A stretch of DNA of 64,000 bases from Pseudomonas amygdali. GTDB taxonomy: Bacteria > Pseudomonadota > Gammaproteobacteria > Pseudomonadales > Pseudomonadaceae. A program made the translations under genes and the position numbers. The notes under the pieces are model-generated. The model saw only the letters and a program-made list of their open reading frames with translations. It was not told where the DNA came from and searched no databases. The stretch covers positions 50,331-114,330 of the forward strand of contig NZ_LKBW01000112.1 of assembly GCF_002699855.1 (NCBI RefSeq), given 5' to 3'. Of the stretch, positions 56,995 through 64,000 are shown in pieces (positions within the stretch are counted from its first letter, which is position 1; the number at the start of each line of letters is the position of its first letter).

Positions 56995-58020
56995 TCAGGA
57001 CCTCGGGTCAAAGGCATCACGCAGCGCCTCGCCTATGAATACCAGCAGCGTCAGGATCAACGCGAGGGCAAAGAACGCTGTCAGGCCCAGCCAGGGCGCT
57101 TGCAGGTTCTGCTTGCCCTGGGCGATCAGTTCGCCCAGTGAAGCGCTGCCCGCTGGCATGCCGAAGCCCAGGAAATCCAGAGCGGTCAGGGTCGAAATGG
57201 CACCGGTGAGGATGAACGGCAGATAGCTCAGCGTCGCAGTCATCGCGTTGGGCAGGATATGACGCATGATTATCTTCCGGTCCCCCAGGCCCAGTGCACG
57301 CGCTGCCTTGACGTACTCCAGGTTGCGCCCACGGAGGAACTCGGCGCGCACGACATCAACCAGCGTCAGCCAGGAAAACAGCGCCATGATGCCCAGCAGC
57401 CACCAGAAATCGGGTTCGACGAAGCCTGACAGGATGATCAGCAGGTACAGCACCGGCAAGCCGGACCAGACCTCCAGCAGACGTTGACCGAGCAAGTCTA
57501 CCCAGCCGCCGTAATAGCCTTGCAGCGCGCCAGCGGTGATGCCAATCAGCGCGCTGATGAAGGTCAGGACCAGCGCAAACAGGATCGACACCCGAGCGCC
57601 GAAAATGACCCGCGCCAGTACATCGCGCGCCTGATCATCGGTGCCGAGCCAGTTGTTCGCTGAGGGCGGGCTGGGGGACGGGGTAGTCAATTCATAGTTG
57701 GGCGTGTCGTCACTGAACGGGACTGGCGGAAACAGCATCCAGCCGTCGCCCTTGGTGATCAACTGGCGCACGTAGTCACTGCGGTAATCCGGCTGGAAGG
57801 GCAGTTCGCCGCCAAATTGTTGCTCGGTGTAGCGCTTGAACACCGGAAAGTAGAGCGAGTGCTGGTAACTGACCATCAGTGGTTTGTCATTGGCGATCAG
57901 CTCACCGCCCAGAGTCAGTGCAAACAGTGCGCAGAACAGCCACAGCGACCACCAGCCCCGGCGATTGCTGCGAAAGCGCTCCAGACGGCGACGGGCCAGC
58001 GGCGAGAGGCTACGCATCAT
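56995..58020 (-). CDS. yejE: Peptide importer permease YejE
   Basis: A 341-residue permease with the YejE/DppC pattern: a basic N terminus ([14 protein letters not shown]), TM1, the long periplasmic insert between TM1 and TM2 (about 45-125) typical of this group, then the transport domain with an EAA loop [20 protein letters not shown]. Its ATG overlaps the stop codon of yejB, indicating coupled translation. An in-frame ATG immediately follows the first. Confidence 0.92.
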   Translation of the reverse strand: MMRSLSPLARRRLERFRSNRRGWWSLWLFCALFALTLGGELIANDKPLMVSYQHSLYFPVFKRYTEQQFGGELPFQPDYRSDYVRQLITKGDGWMLFPPVPFSDDTPNYELTTPSPSPPSANNWLGTDDQARDVLARVIFGARVSILFALVLTFISALIGITAGALQGYYGGWVDLLGQRLLEVWSGLPVLYLLIILSGFVEPDFWWLLGIMALFSWLTLVDVVRAEFLRGRNLEYVKAARALGLGDRKIIMRHILPNAMTATLSYLPFILTGAISTLTALDFLGFGMPAGSASLGELIAQGKQNLQAPWLGLTAFFALALILTLLVFIGEALRDAFDPRS

Positions 58021-59081
58021 GCATTCCTCGCGCTGAAGTCGATTCGGGGGTCAACCAGCGTGTAGCAGACATCGCCAATCAGTTTTATCAGCAGGCCGAA
58101 GACGGTAAAGATGAACAGCGAGCCGAACACCACCGGATAATCCCGCGAAACGGCCGCTTCATAGCTCATGCGGCCCAGGCCATCCAGCGAGAAGATCACC
58201 TCGATCAGCAGCGAACCGGCAAAGAACACGCTGATGAACGCCTGCGGAATACCCGACACAACCAGCAGCATTGCATTGCGAAACACATGGCCATAGAGCA
58301 CGCGCCGCTCGCTCATACCCTTGGCGCGGGCGGTAGTCACATACTGACGGGTTATTTCGTTGAGAAAGGAATGTTTGGTCAGCAGGGTCAGTGTGGCAAA
58401 ACCGCCGATCACCAGCGCTGAAACAGGCAGCACCAAATGCCAGAAATAGTCAGCGATCTTGCCGACGGTGGTCAGTTGCTCGAAGTTGTCCGAGACCAGC
58501 CCGCGCACCGGAAACCAGTTCAGTGACGTGCCACCGCAGAACACCACCACCAGCAGCATGGCGAAAAGGAAGGCTGGCGTGGCGTAACCGATGATGATCG
58601 CGGTGCTGCTCCAGATATCGAACTGACTGCCATGTTTGACCGCTTTGCGAATACCCAGCGGGATGGATACCAGGTATGTCAGCAACGTCGCCCAGAGGCC
58701 CAATGATATGGAGACCGGCATTTTTTGCAGAATAAGGTCGGTGACCGTGGCACCGCGAAAGAAGCTGTTGCCGAAATCCAGTCGGGCGTAACTCTTCAGC
58801 ATCAGCCAGAGCCGCTCATGCAAGGGCTTGTCGAAACCGTATTGATGTTCGATCTGTTTGATCAGTACCGGGTCCAGTCCTCGGGACGCTCGGGAGTGTC
58901 CGGCACCGGCCGATTCGCTCGCACCGGCGCCCACGGTCGCACCGCCAATTCCCTGCAAGCGCGCAATAGCCTGTTCGACAGGGCCGCCCGGCGCGGCCTG
59001 CACGATGAAAAAGTTGACCAGCAAAATGCACAGCAGAGTAGGGATGATCAGCAGCAGGCGACGCAAAATATAGCCGAGCAT
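58017..59081 (-). CDS. yejB: Peptide importer permease YejB
   Basis: A 354-residue inner-membrane permease starting [23 protein letters not shown], the DppB/YejB signature, with six predicted helices and the EAA loop [21 protein letters not shown] Gly/Ala/Ser-rich insert (about 45-70) precedes the [19 protein letters not shown] segment. Its ATG directly follows the yejA stop. Confidence 0.92.
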   Translation of the reverse strand: MLGYILRRLLLIIPTLLCILLVNFFIVQAAPGGPVEQAIARLQGIGGATVGAGASESAGAGHSRASRGLDPVLIKQIEHQYGFDKPLHERLWLMLKSYARLDFGNSFFRGATVTDLILQKMPVSISLGLWATLLTYLVSIPLGIRKAVKHGSQFDIWSSTAIIIGYATPAFLFAMLLVVVFCGGTSLNWFPVRGLVSDNFEQLTTVGKIADYFWHLVLPVSALVIGGFATLTLLTKHSFLNEITRQYVTTARAKGMSERRVLYGHVFRNAMLLVVSGIPQAFISVFFAGSLLIEVIFSLDGLGRMSYEAAVSRDYPVVFGSLFIFTVFGLLIKLIGDVCYTLVDPRIDFSARNA

Positions 59082-60951
59082 TCAGTGCATCTCCGAAACG
59101 ATGGCTGAGGCACCGCGTTTTTCAGCGAACTGCTCATTGGTCAATGGCGTCGGGCTGATTTCCCACCATGTTTCGATGGCTTCATTGTTGCTGGCCTGGA
59201 TTTTCGGAATGCCGAAACGGTTCCACCAGACGGTGGAGGAGCCTGGCGGGTAAATAGTTGGGAATCCAGTAGTAGTTCCACTGTAGTACCCGGTCCAGGC
59301 AATGTGCATAGTCGGTCATGGCCTGCTTGTTGTCGGCCTTGAGCAGGCCTGCAATCAAGGTGTCGACGGCGGGGTCCTGAAGCGCCATGTAATTGCTGGA
59401 GCCTGGGTCCATCGCTACTTTCGAACCAAAGCTGTTGTACAGCTCGGCCCCGGGCGAGGTAGATACCGGGTAGCCGGTGACAATCATGTCGTAATCGCGG
59501 GCCATTACCCGGTTGAGGTATTGCGCGGAATCGATGCGACGAATATCAAAATGAATGCCGATCTGCGCCAGCGTGCGTTTATACGGCAGCAGCATCCGCT
59601 CGAAACCATTCTGTGCGTTGAGAAACGTAAAGCTGAAGGGTTCGCCCTGTGCGTTAACCAGTTGGTCGCCCTGCGGCGTCCAGCCAGCCTCTTTCATCAG
59701 CGCCAGTGCTTGCAGTTGCTTGTCGCGAATGAAGCCTGTGCCATCGGTTTTTGGTGCCTTGAACACGCTGTCGAACACCTGGTCAGGGACCCTGCCACGC
59801 AGCGGCTCAAGGATTTTCAGTTCGGCGGTAGTAGGCAATTCGCTGGCAGCCAGCTCCGAGTTGGAGAAGAAGCTGTCCTGGCGAATGTACATGTTGCGCA
59901 TCATCTGCCGGTTGGTCCATTCGAAGTCCCAGAGCAACGACAGCGCCTGGCGCACGCGGCGGTCCTGAAACATCGGTCGGCTCAGGTCGAATACGAAGCC
60001 CTGTGAGCTTTGCACCGCGCCCTTGGCCAGTTGGGCCTTCTGCAAGCGACCGTCACTGAGTGCCGGGCCGTCATAGCGAATTGAATAGCCGGTCGCTGAA
60101 AACTCGCGGTTGTAGTCGTAGGCCCCGCCCTTGAGAACCGTGCGTGCCACGTCAATGTCGCCGAAATACTCGATGCTGAAGGTGTCGAAGTTGTACAGGC
60201 CTTTGCTGACCGGCAGGTCTTTGCCCCACCAGCCTGGGTCGCGTTGAAACGTGATGGTGCGCCCCGGGTCGACATGGCTGATGGTGTAAGGCCCGCTGCC
60301 CGGAGGAACTTCAAACCCCGCGCCACTGGCGAAGTCGCGGGATTTCCACCAGTGTTCGGGGAATACCGGCAGTGAAGCGAGGTCCAGGGGCAGGGTGCGG
60401 CTGTCGCTGTGCTTGAAGTCGAAACGGATCTGCAAGGGGGATTCGACTTCCAGGCCTTTGACCGCCTCAAACTGGGTCCGGTATTGCATGTTGCCTTGGG
60501 TCATCAGCAGTTCGTAGGTGTACTTGACGTCGTCGGCGGTAATCGGGGTGCCATCCGCGAAACGCGCCTTCGGGTTGAGGTAAAAGCGCAAGGAAAGGCC
60601 GCCTGCACCACGCTCCATTTTCTCGGCGACAAGTCCGTAGACCGTATAAGGCTCATCCATAGAGCGTATGGCCAGCGGGGCATAGAGCAGGCCATTGATC
60701 TGCGAAACCCCCATACCTTTGTCGGTAAACGGCATCAAGTGATCGAACTGACCTATTTCAATGGCCGAGCGGCGCATGCTGCCGCCTTTCGGGGCGTCCG
60801 GGTTCACATAATCGAAATGTTTGAAGTCGGCAAGGTAGCGCGGGGCCTCGCCGTAAACGGTCAGTGCGTGTTGTGGTGCTGCAGACAGCGATTGAACAAC
60901 GCCAACGAAGGTCAGCGTGAAGGCGAGCAACGATGAAAAAACAAAACGCAT
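59082..60951 (-). pseudogene. yejA: Peptide-binding protein YejA, frameshifted near the C terminus
   Basis: Would encode a 622-residue periplasmic family-5 binding protein with a Sec signal (about 1-24, cleaved near SLSAAPQ) starting at 60951. The frame is normal to about residue 564 (WNYYWIPNY) and then diverges; the expected ending, with SSTVWWNRFGIPKI, is present in another frame down to the TGA at 59082. One extra A in the AAA at 59252-59254 (T on the coding strand) explains this. The predicted product loses the last ~57 residues and gains a ~23-residue unrelated tail ending at 59182, so folding or secretion may fail. A base-calling error is the alternative. Confidence 0.9.
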
Positions 60952-61130
60952 GACTCGAATCCTGACTGACGTTCGCAAGCGAATGTCAGGGTTAAAGGCA
61001 ACTGACTGTCAAGGTATGACGAAAATCCCGGCAGCGCTCAGGCATCTGCGTCGCGGTATCTTCTACAGACAAATGGTCGCTTCGCCAAGCCGCTGCGAGC
61101 AGGCAACGGTATTAACGGCCACCTGCAAAA

Positions 61131-61154
61131 ACGGCCCATCCGAAGATGAGCCGT
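61131..61154 (-). terminator. Terminator of ppiC
   Basis: Ten-base arms (61131-61140 and 61145-61154, one G-T pair) with a TTCG loop in the minus-strand transcript, followed by TTTTTGC; located 21 nt after the ppiC stop. Confidence 0.8.
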
Positions 61155-61175
61155 CTGGTACTCAGCGCAGCAGGA

Positions 61176-61457
61176 TCAGTCCTGGCGGCTGGTCACTTCC
61201 AGCAGGTGGTAACCGAACTGGGTCTTTACCGGACCCTGAACGGTGTTCACTGGTGCACTGAACACGACGGTGTCGAATTCCTTGACCATCTGGCCTGGAC
61301 CGAACGAACCCAGATCACCGCCCTGACGGCTGGATGGGCAGCTGGAATTGGCCTTGGCGATTTCAGCGAAATCAGCGCCGCCTTCGATCTGAGCCTTGAG
61401 TTCGTTGCATTTTTCTTCGCTCGAAACAAGGATGTGGCGGGCAGTGGCTTTAGCCAT
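61176..61457 (-). CDS. ppiC: Parvulin-type peptidyl-prolyl isomerase
   Basis: A 93-residue cytosolic parvulin with the blocks ATARHILVSSEEKCNEL, NSSCPSSRQGGDLGSFGPGQMV and FGYHLLEV. It is close in length and motif spacing to E. coli PpiC and to the parvulin at 53800-54075, suggesting an old duplication. An AGGAGA ribosome site precedes the ATG. Confidence 0.94.
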   Translation of the reverse strand: MAKATARHILVSSEEKCNELKAQIEGGADFAEIAKANSSCPSSRQGGDLGSFGPGQMVKEFDTVVFSAPVNTVQGPVKTQFGYHLLEVTSRQD

Positions 61458-61538
61458 GGGGAATAATCTCCTGTGAAAAAAAAGAAACAGCCTACCGGAT
61501 TCAGTACGGTATTTCCCGACAAAGTTCCTTCGCTCTGT

Positions 61539-62621
61539 TTATCTGTAACGCAGACGGTCAACCGCGCGACGCAATAGCTGTTCGGTGCCTTCCCAACCAA
61601 GGCAGCCATCGGTGACCGAAACGCCGTACTGCAGCGTCCCGCCCAATGCCTGGCAGCCGTCGAACAAGTGGCTCTCGATCATCATGCCGATCAGTGAGGT
61701 ATTGCCGGCCAGGCGCTGTTCAAGAACATCGTTAAAGACGTGGGGCTGGCGTGACGGGTCCTTGCCACTGTTGGCGTGGCTGCAATCGACCATGATTCGC
61801 GATGGGATATTGTTTTTGGTCAGGCTGGCCTGCACCCGAGCGACACTCTGGCCATCGTAGTTGGGGCCGCTGTGGCCGCCGCGCAGCACAATGTGAGTGT
61901 CCGGATTGCCCTGCGTCTGGATGATTGCCGGATGACCGTGACCGTCCATGCCGAAGTGGCGATGCGGATGCGCCGCTGAACGCATTGCATCGCTGGCCAC
62001 CGCGACGCCACCGTCAGTGCCATTCTTGAAGCCGACTGCCATGGGCAGCCCGCTGGCCATTTCCCGATGGATTTGCGACTCGGTGGTACGTGCGCCGATC
62101 GCGACCCAACTGAGCAGGTCATCGAAATAGCCCGCGGCCATGGGTTGCAGTATCTCGGTGGCAATCGGCAGGCCCATTTCCAGCATGTCACGCATCAATT
62201 GTCGCGACAGCGCCAGGCCTTCAGCCATATCGTCACTGCCGTCCAGATGGGGATCGTACGCCAGGCCTTTCCAGCCCACTGTCGTGCGCGGTTTTTCGAC
62301 GTAGGCGCGCATCACCAGCAGCATCTGATCACTGACTTGCGCCGCAAGGCCGGCCAGTCGCTCGGCATATTCACGAGCAGATTGCGGGTCATGGATCGAG
62401 CAGGGGCCCACGATAACGAGCAGTCGCGAGTCTTCACCTTCAAGGATGGCGCGTACGGCGCGGCGATGGGCAGCAACCTGTTCGGTCAGCGCTGCATTCA
62501 GTGGCAGGCGCATTTTCAGTTCAAGCGTGCCGGGCAGGCGTTTCGAGGCGGGGCTGTTGTCTGCCAGAGCAACGGCATGGCTGGACAGGTCGGACGGTTT
62601 TACGGCAACGGACGAATTCAT
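61539..62621 (-). CDS. 3-deoxy-7-phosphoheptulonate (DAHP) synthase, class I
   Basis: Condenses phosphoenolpyruvate and erythrose-4-phosphate, the entry step of aromatic amino acid synthesis. The 360-residue product is an AroF/AroG/AroH-type enzyme: LVIVGPCSIHDP, EKPRTTVGWKG, GARTTESQIHRE, GFKNGTDG and DCSHANSGKDP carry the PEP, phosphate and metal ligands. The start at 62621 has AGGAAG 8 nt upstream. Which amino acid inhibits it cannot be read here. Upstream lie two aromatic-rich short ORFs and an intrinsic terminator, consistent with attenuation control. Confidence 0.93.
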   Translation of the reverse strand: MNSSVAVKPSDLSSHAVALADNSPASKRLPGTLELKMRLPLNAALTEQVAAHRRAVRAILEGEDSRLLVIVGPCSIHDPQSAREYAERLAGLAAQVSDQMLLVMRAYVEKPRTTVGWKGLAYDPHLDGSDDMAEGLALSRQLMRDMLEMGLPIATEILQPMAAGYFDDLLSWVAIGARTTESQIHREMASGLPMAVGFKNGTDGGVAVASDAMRSAAHPHRHFGMDGHGHPAIIQTQGNPDTHIVLRGGHSGPNYDGQSVARVQASLTKNNIPSRIMVDCSHANSGKDPSRQPHVFNDVLEQRLAGNTSLIGMMIESHLFDGCQALGGTLQYGVSVTDGCLGWEGTEQLLRRAVDRLRYR

Positions 62622-62661
62622 ATTCTGGCTTCCTGGGCTGGCGGTGCAGTACCGCGCAGAC

Positions 62662-62814
62662 CTACTGGGGTGTTCGACAAAGGGCCGTATTGGCCGGGCG
62701 TTTGTGGTTGCCACCTGGCAGTGACCGAACGGAGGCGGCAGGCTGTCCCGAACGGAGATGGCTAAATCGCCAGGCGAAGTCGATGTCGTTGCGGTAATAA
62801 GTGGCGTAGTTCAT
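62662..62814 (-). CDS. Second short aromatic-rich ORF before DAHP synthase
   Basis: A 50-codon frame starting NYATYYRNDIDFAWRF after the initiator Met: three Tyr, two Phe and one Trp within the first 17 residues. GAGG lies 8 nt before the ATG. It lies downstream of the attenuator terminator and ends 40 nt before the DAHP synthase start. It may be a second leader peptide or a spacer ORF whose translation affects the next gene. No T-run terminator follows it. Confidence 0.45.
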   Translation of the reverse strand: MNYATYYRNDIDFAWRFSHLRSGQPAASVRSLPGGNHKRPANTALCRTPQ

Positions 62815-62883
62815 GTCTTAGTCCTCAATGTGCAGCGTGATATTTATGAAGGGTTGAAAATACCTGGCCCTGAAAAAACAAAA

Positions 62884-62909
62884 CCCCCGGTCGGGAAGCC
62901 GACCGGGGG
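62884..62909 (-). terminator. Attenuator-type terminator upstream of DAHP synthase
   Basis: Eleven-base perfect GC-rich arms (62884-62894 and 62899-62909) with a 4-nt loop; the minus-strand RNA continues TTTTGTTTTTT. It lies about 50 nt downstream of the stop of the 48-residue aromatic-rich peptide and about 260 nt before the enzyme start. A perfect palindrome AGAGAATTCTCT is immediately upstream in the transcript. Confidence 0.85.
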
Positions 62910-62958
62910 TAGAGAATTCTCTGGTTGGCGTCCCCTTGAAGTGGGCGCCGGATAGGTA

Positions 62959-63105
62959 TCAGGCGCGCCAGTGGCTAAACCAATACCCATAATAAGAGTT
63001 GAGCTGAAAAGGAGCATTCACCGAGGCAACCCGCACAGCCACAGCGCATGCACGGCAGAAAATGCCGGTAGCCGCTTGAAGCAGTGATGAAGTGGATTGC
63101 AGCAT
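62959..63105 (-). CDS. Aromatic-rich leader peptide
   Basis: A 48-codon ORF with GGAGA about 7 nt before its ATG. Near its end it reads NSYYGYWFSHWRA: three Tyr, two Trp and one Phe within nine codons, the design of a translation-controlled attenuator in which scarce charged tRNA stalls the ribosome. A strong intrinsic terminator follows about 50 nt after the stop and a DAHP synthase lies downstream. The peptide itself probably has no other function. Confidence 0.75.
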   Translation of the reverse strand: MLQSTSSLLQAATGIFCRACAVAVRVASVNAPFQLNSYYGYWFSHWRA

Positions 63106-63323
63106 GGTGGGTCTCCGTTGATTGCTCCGAAGCTTACTTCAGGAGCGGCGGCGCATTCAATTGGAAAATTCAATCACCAGGATTATCGATGGCTACGAGC
63201 ATTGACGTGGTGGTCCAGAGGGCGAGGGGTAAACCGCTCAACGGCTGATGACAGTTACCTGGCGGCAGGCTATGGTGCGGCCAGGCTTCTACATATTGCG
63301 CCTGCAGTCTCCGGCAGGATCAG

Positions 63324-63560
63324 CTACTCTTCACCCATTACTTCTTCCTGCGGGGTTTGCATGTTCGGGATGGTCCCGATCTTCATGCCCAGCAATACGG
63401 CTACCTTATGCGCTTCACCTCGCCTGCCTTTCTTGCGGCCCGCCAGCACCTGGTAAGTTGTCGCCGGATCAATGCTGTTTTCCCGAGCGAATTCCTGAAC
63501 AGATTTTCCCTGTTGTTCGAGCCAGGCCTTGGCTTGTGCGGCGGTGCGTATTCCGGGCAT
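63324..63560 (-). CDS. BcepMu gp16-like phage DNA-binding protein
   Basis: A 78-residue protein with a Cro/CI-like helix-turn-helix (VQEFARENSIDPATTYQVLAGR) followed by KGRRGEAHKVAVLLGMK, the pattern of the small phage-associated regulators typified by BcepMu gp16. In Mu-like prophages this gene lies near the repressor at the early end. It is divergent from the repressor-like gene across an 81-nt region with operator-like repeats. Family assignment is from memory of the motif. Confidence 0.75.
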   Translation of the reverse strand: MPGIRTAAQAKAWLEQQGKSVQEFARENSIDPATTYQVLAGRKKGRRGEAHKVAVLLGMKIGTIPNMQTPQEEVMGEE

Positions 63561-63562
63561 AG

Positions 63563-63616
63563 TTCAAAACCGTTCAAATCTATTCAATTTTGCGGGATTC
63601 TAACATTCGTTAGAAT
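63563..63616. promoter_or_regulatory. Operator-like repeats between divergent phage regulators
   Basis: TTCAA occurs at 63563, 63573 and 63583, exactly 10 bp apart, then ATTCTAAC (63597-63604) and GTTAGAAT (63609-63616) form a perfect 8-bp inverted repeat with a 4-nt spacer. A further TTCAA touches the repressor start at 63637. Confidence 0.55.
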
Positions 63617-63641
63617 GGCTTTAACAGGATAATAGATTCAA

Positions 63642-63974
63642 ATGAGTGGAATCGGTTGTCGGCTGAGAAAAGAACGAGAGCGTCTGAGCATGTCTCAGCG
63701 TACCTTAGGTGAAATAGGGGGAGTTGAGGCTAACGCCCAGGGAAAGTATGAAAATGGTGATCGCGCGCCCAAGGCCGATTACCTGGCTGCGGTGGCGGCC
63801 AAAGGTGTGGATGTGCTCTATGTGCTGACGGGAGCGCGCACGCCGGTGCCGATTGACAACCTCAGTGTGATCGAAGAAAAGATTCTGGGTAATTACCGGG
63901 TGTTGGGCAAAGATGATCAGGATGCGATCAGGCGTGAGACTGTCAGAAATTTTGTGTTCGGGCATAACATGTAG
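63642..63974 (+). CDS. XRE-family phage-type repressor
   Basis: A 110-residue protein with an N-terminal lambda-repressor-like HTH (LRKERERLSMSQRTLGEIGGVEANAQGKYENGDRAPK) and a short C-terminal segment with DVLYVLTGART, as in many Pseudomonas prophage repressors. It has no peptidase domain, so control by LexA-like self-cleavage is unlikely. It is divergent from the gp16-like gene and followed, after 14 nt, by the start of another gene on the same strand. Confidence 0.8.
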   Translation: MSGIGCRLRKERERLSMSQRTLGEIGGVEANAQGKYENGDRAPKADYLAAVAAKGVDVLYVLTGARTPVPIDNLSVIEEKILGNYRVLGKDDQDAIRRETVRNFVFGHNM

Positions 63975-63988
63975 CTAGAGGTGCATGT

Positions 63989-64000
63989 ATGCCGACCAAA
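63989..64000 (+). CDS. Start of a further gene, cut by the window end
   Basis: An ATG at 63989 (first residues MPTK) has GAGG 7 nt upstream and follows the repressor-like gene. Only four codons are visible, so the product cannot be named. Confidence 0.35.

Overview
The window looks like a chromosomal segment of a fluorescent pseudomonad, most probably of the Pseudomonas syringae group. The reasons are the moderately GC-rich codon use, the close match of the efflux operon to Pseudomonas MexEF-OprN, an MvaT-type xenogeneic silencer, a PilU-type ATPase, and the number of LysR regulators, chemoreceptors and peptide importers. No tRNA, rRNA, CRISPR array or insertion sequence was recognised.

Layout. 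1-4 kb: galU, gor and a PAS histidine kinase. 3.8-6 kb: a divergent pair of a KfrA-like coiled-coil DNA-binding protein and a tyrosine recombinase. 6-9.6 kb: ahpC, ahpF, gloA and a small secreted protein. 10-12 kb: an MvaT/H-NS-like regulator and a membrane-anchored TPR protein. 12-18 kb: a mexEF-oprN-type RND efflux operon. 18-20 kb: a chemoreceptor. 20-29 kb: a polar amino acid/ectoine-type ABC operon and a peptide-type ABC operon whose fused ATPase gene is frameshifted. 29-39 kb: small redox, VOC, acyltransferase and regulator genes, including a TetR/MFS pair with a readable promoter and operators. 39-46 kb: a hypothetical gene, a diguanylate cyclase, a second chemoreceptor and a LysR/quinone oxidoreductase pair. 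46.4-49.5 kb: an unusual cassette of a 30-residue Cys-containing peptide, a PP-loop ATPase and a MocR-type PLP regulator. 49.5-54 kb: an XPD/DinG-like helicase with an N-terminal nuclease-like domain, a broken pgm and a parvulin. 54-61.5 kb: a PilU paralogue, the yejABEF peptide importer with yejA frameshifted, and a second parvulin. 61.5-63.1 kb: a DAHP synthase preceded by aromatic-rich leader peptides and a strong intrinsic terminator. 63.3 kb to the end: divergent phage-type regulators that probably mark the edge of a Mu-like prophage.

Themes. Peroxide, thiol and electrophile defence is clustered (gor, ahpCF, gloA, OYE, VOC, quinone oxidoreductase, mexEF-oprN). Glucose-1-phosphate metabolism is touched twice: galU is intact, but pgm carries both a frameshift and a nonsense codon. 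Two peptide importers each have one inactivating 1-nt indel. These are either gene decay in a host-adapted strain or sequence errors; the sequence alone cannot decide. The best candidates for new biology are the small-peptide/PP-loop cassette at 46.4 kb and the aromatic leader/attenuator arrangement upstream of the DAHP synthase.
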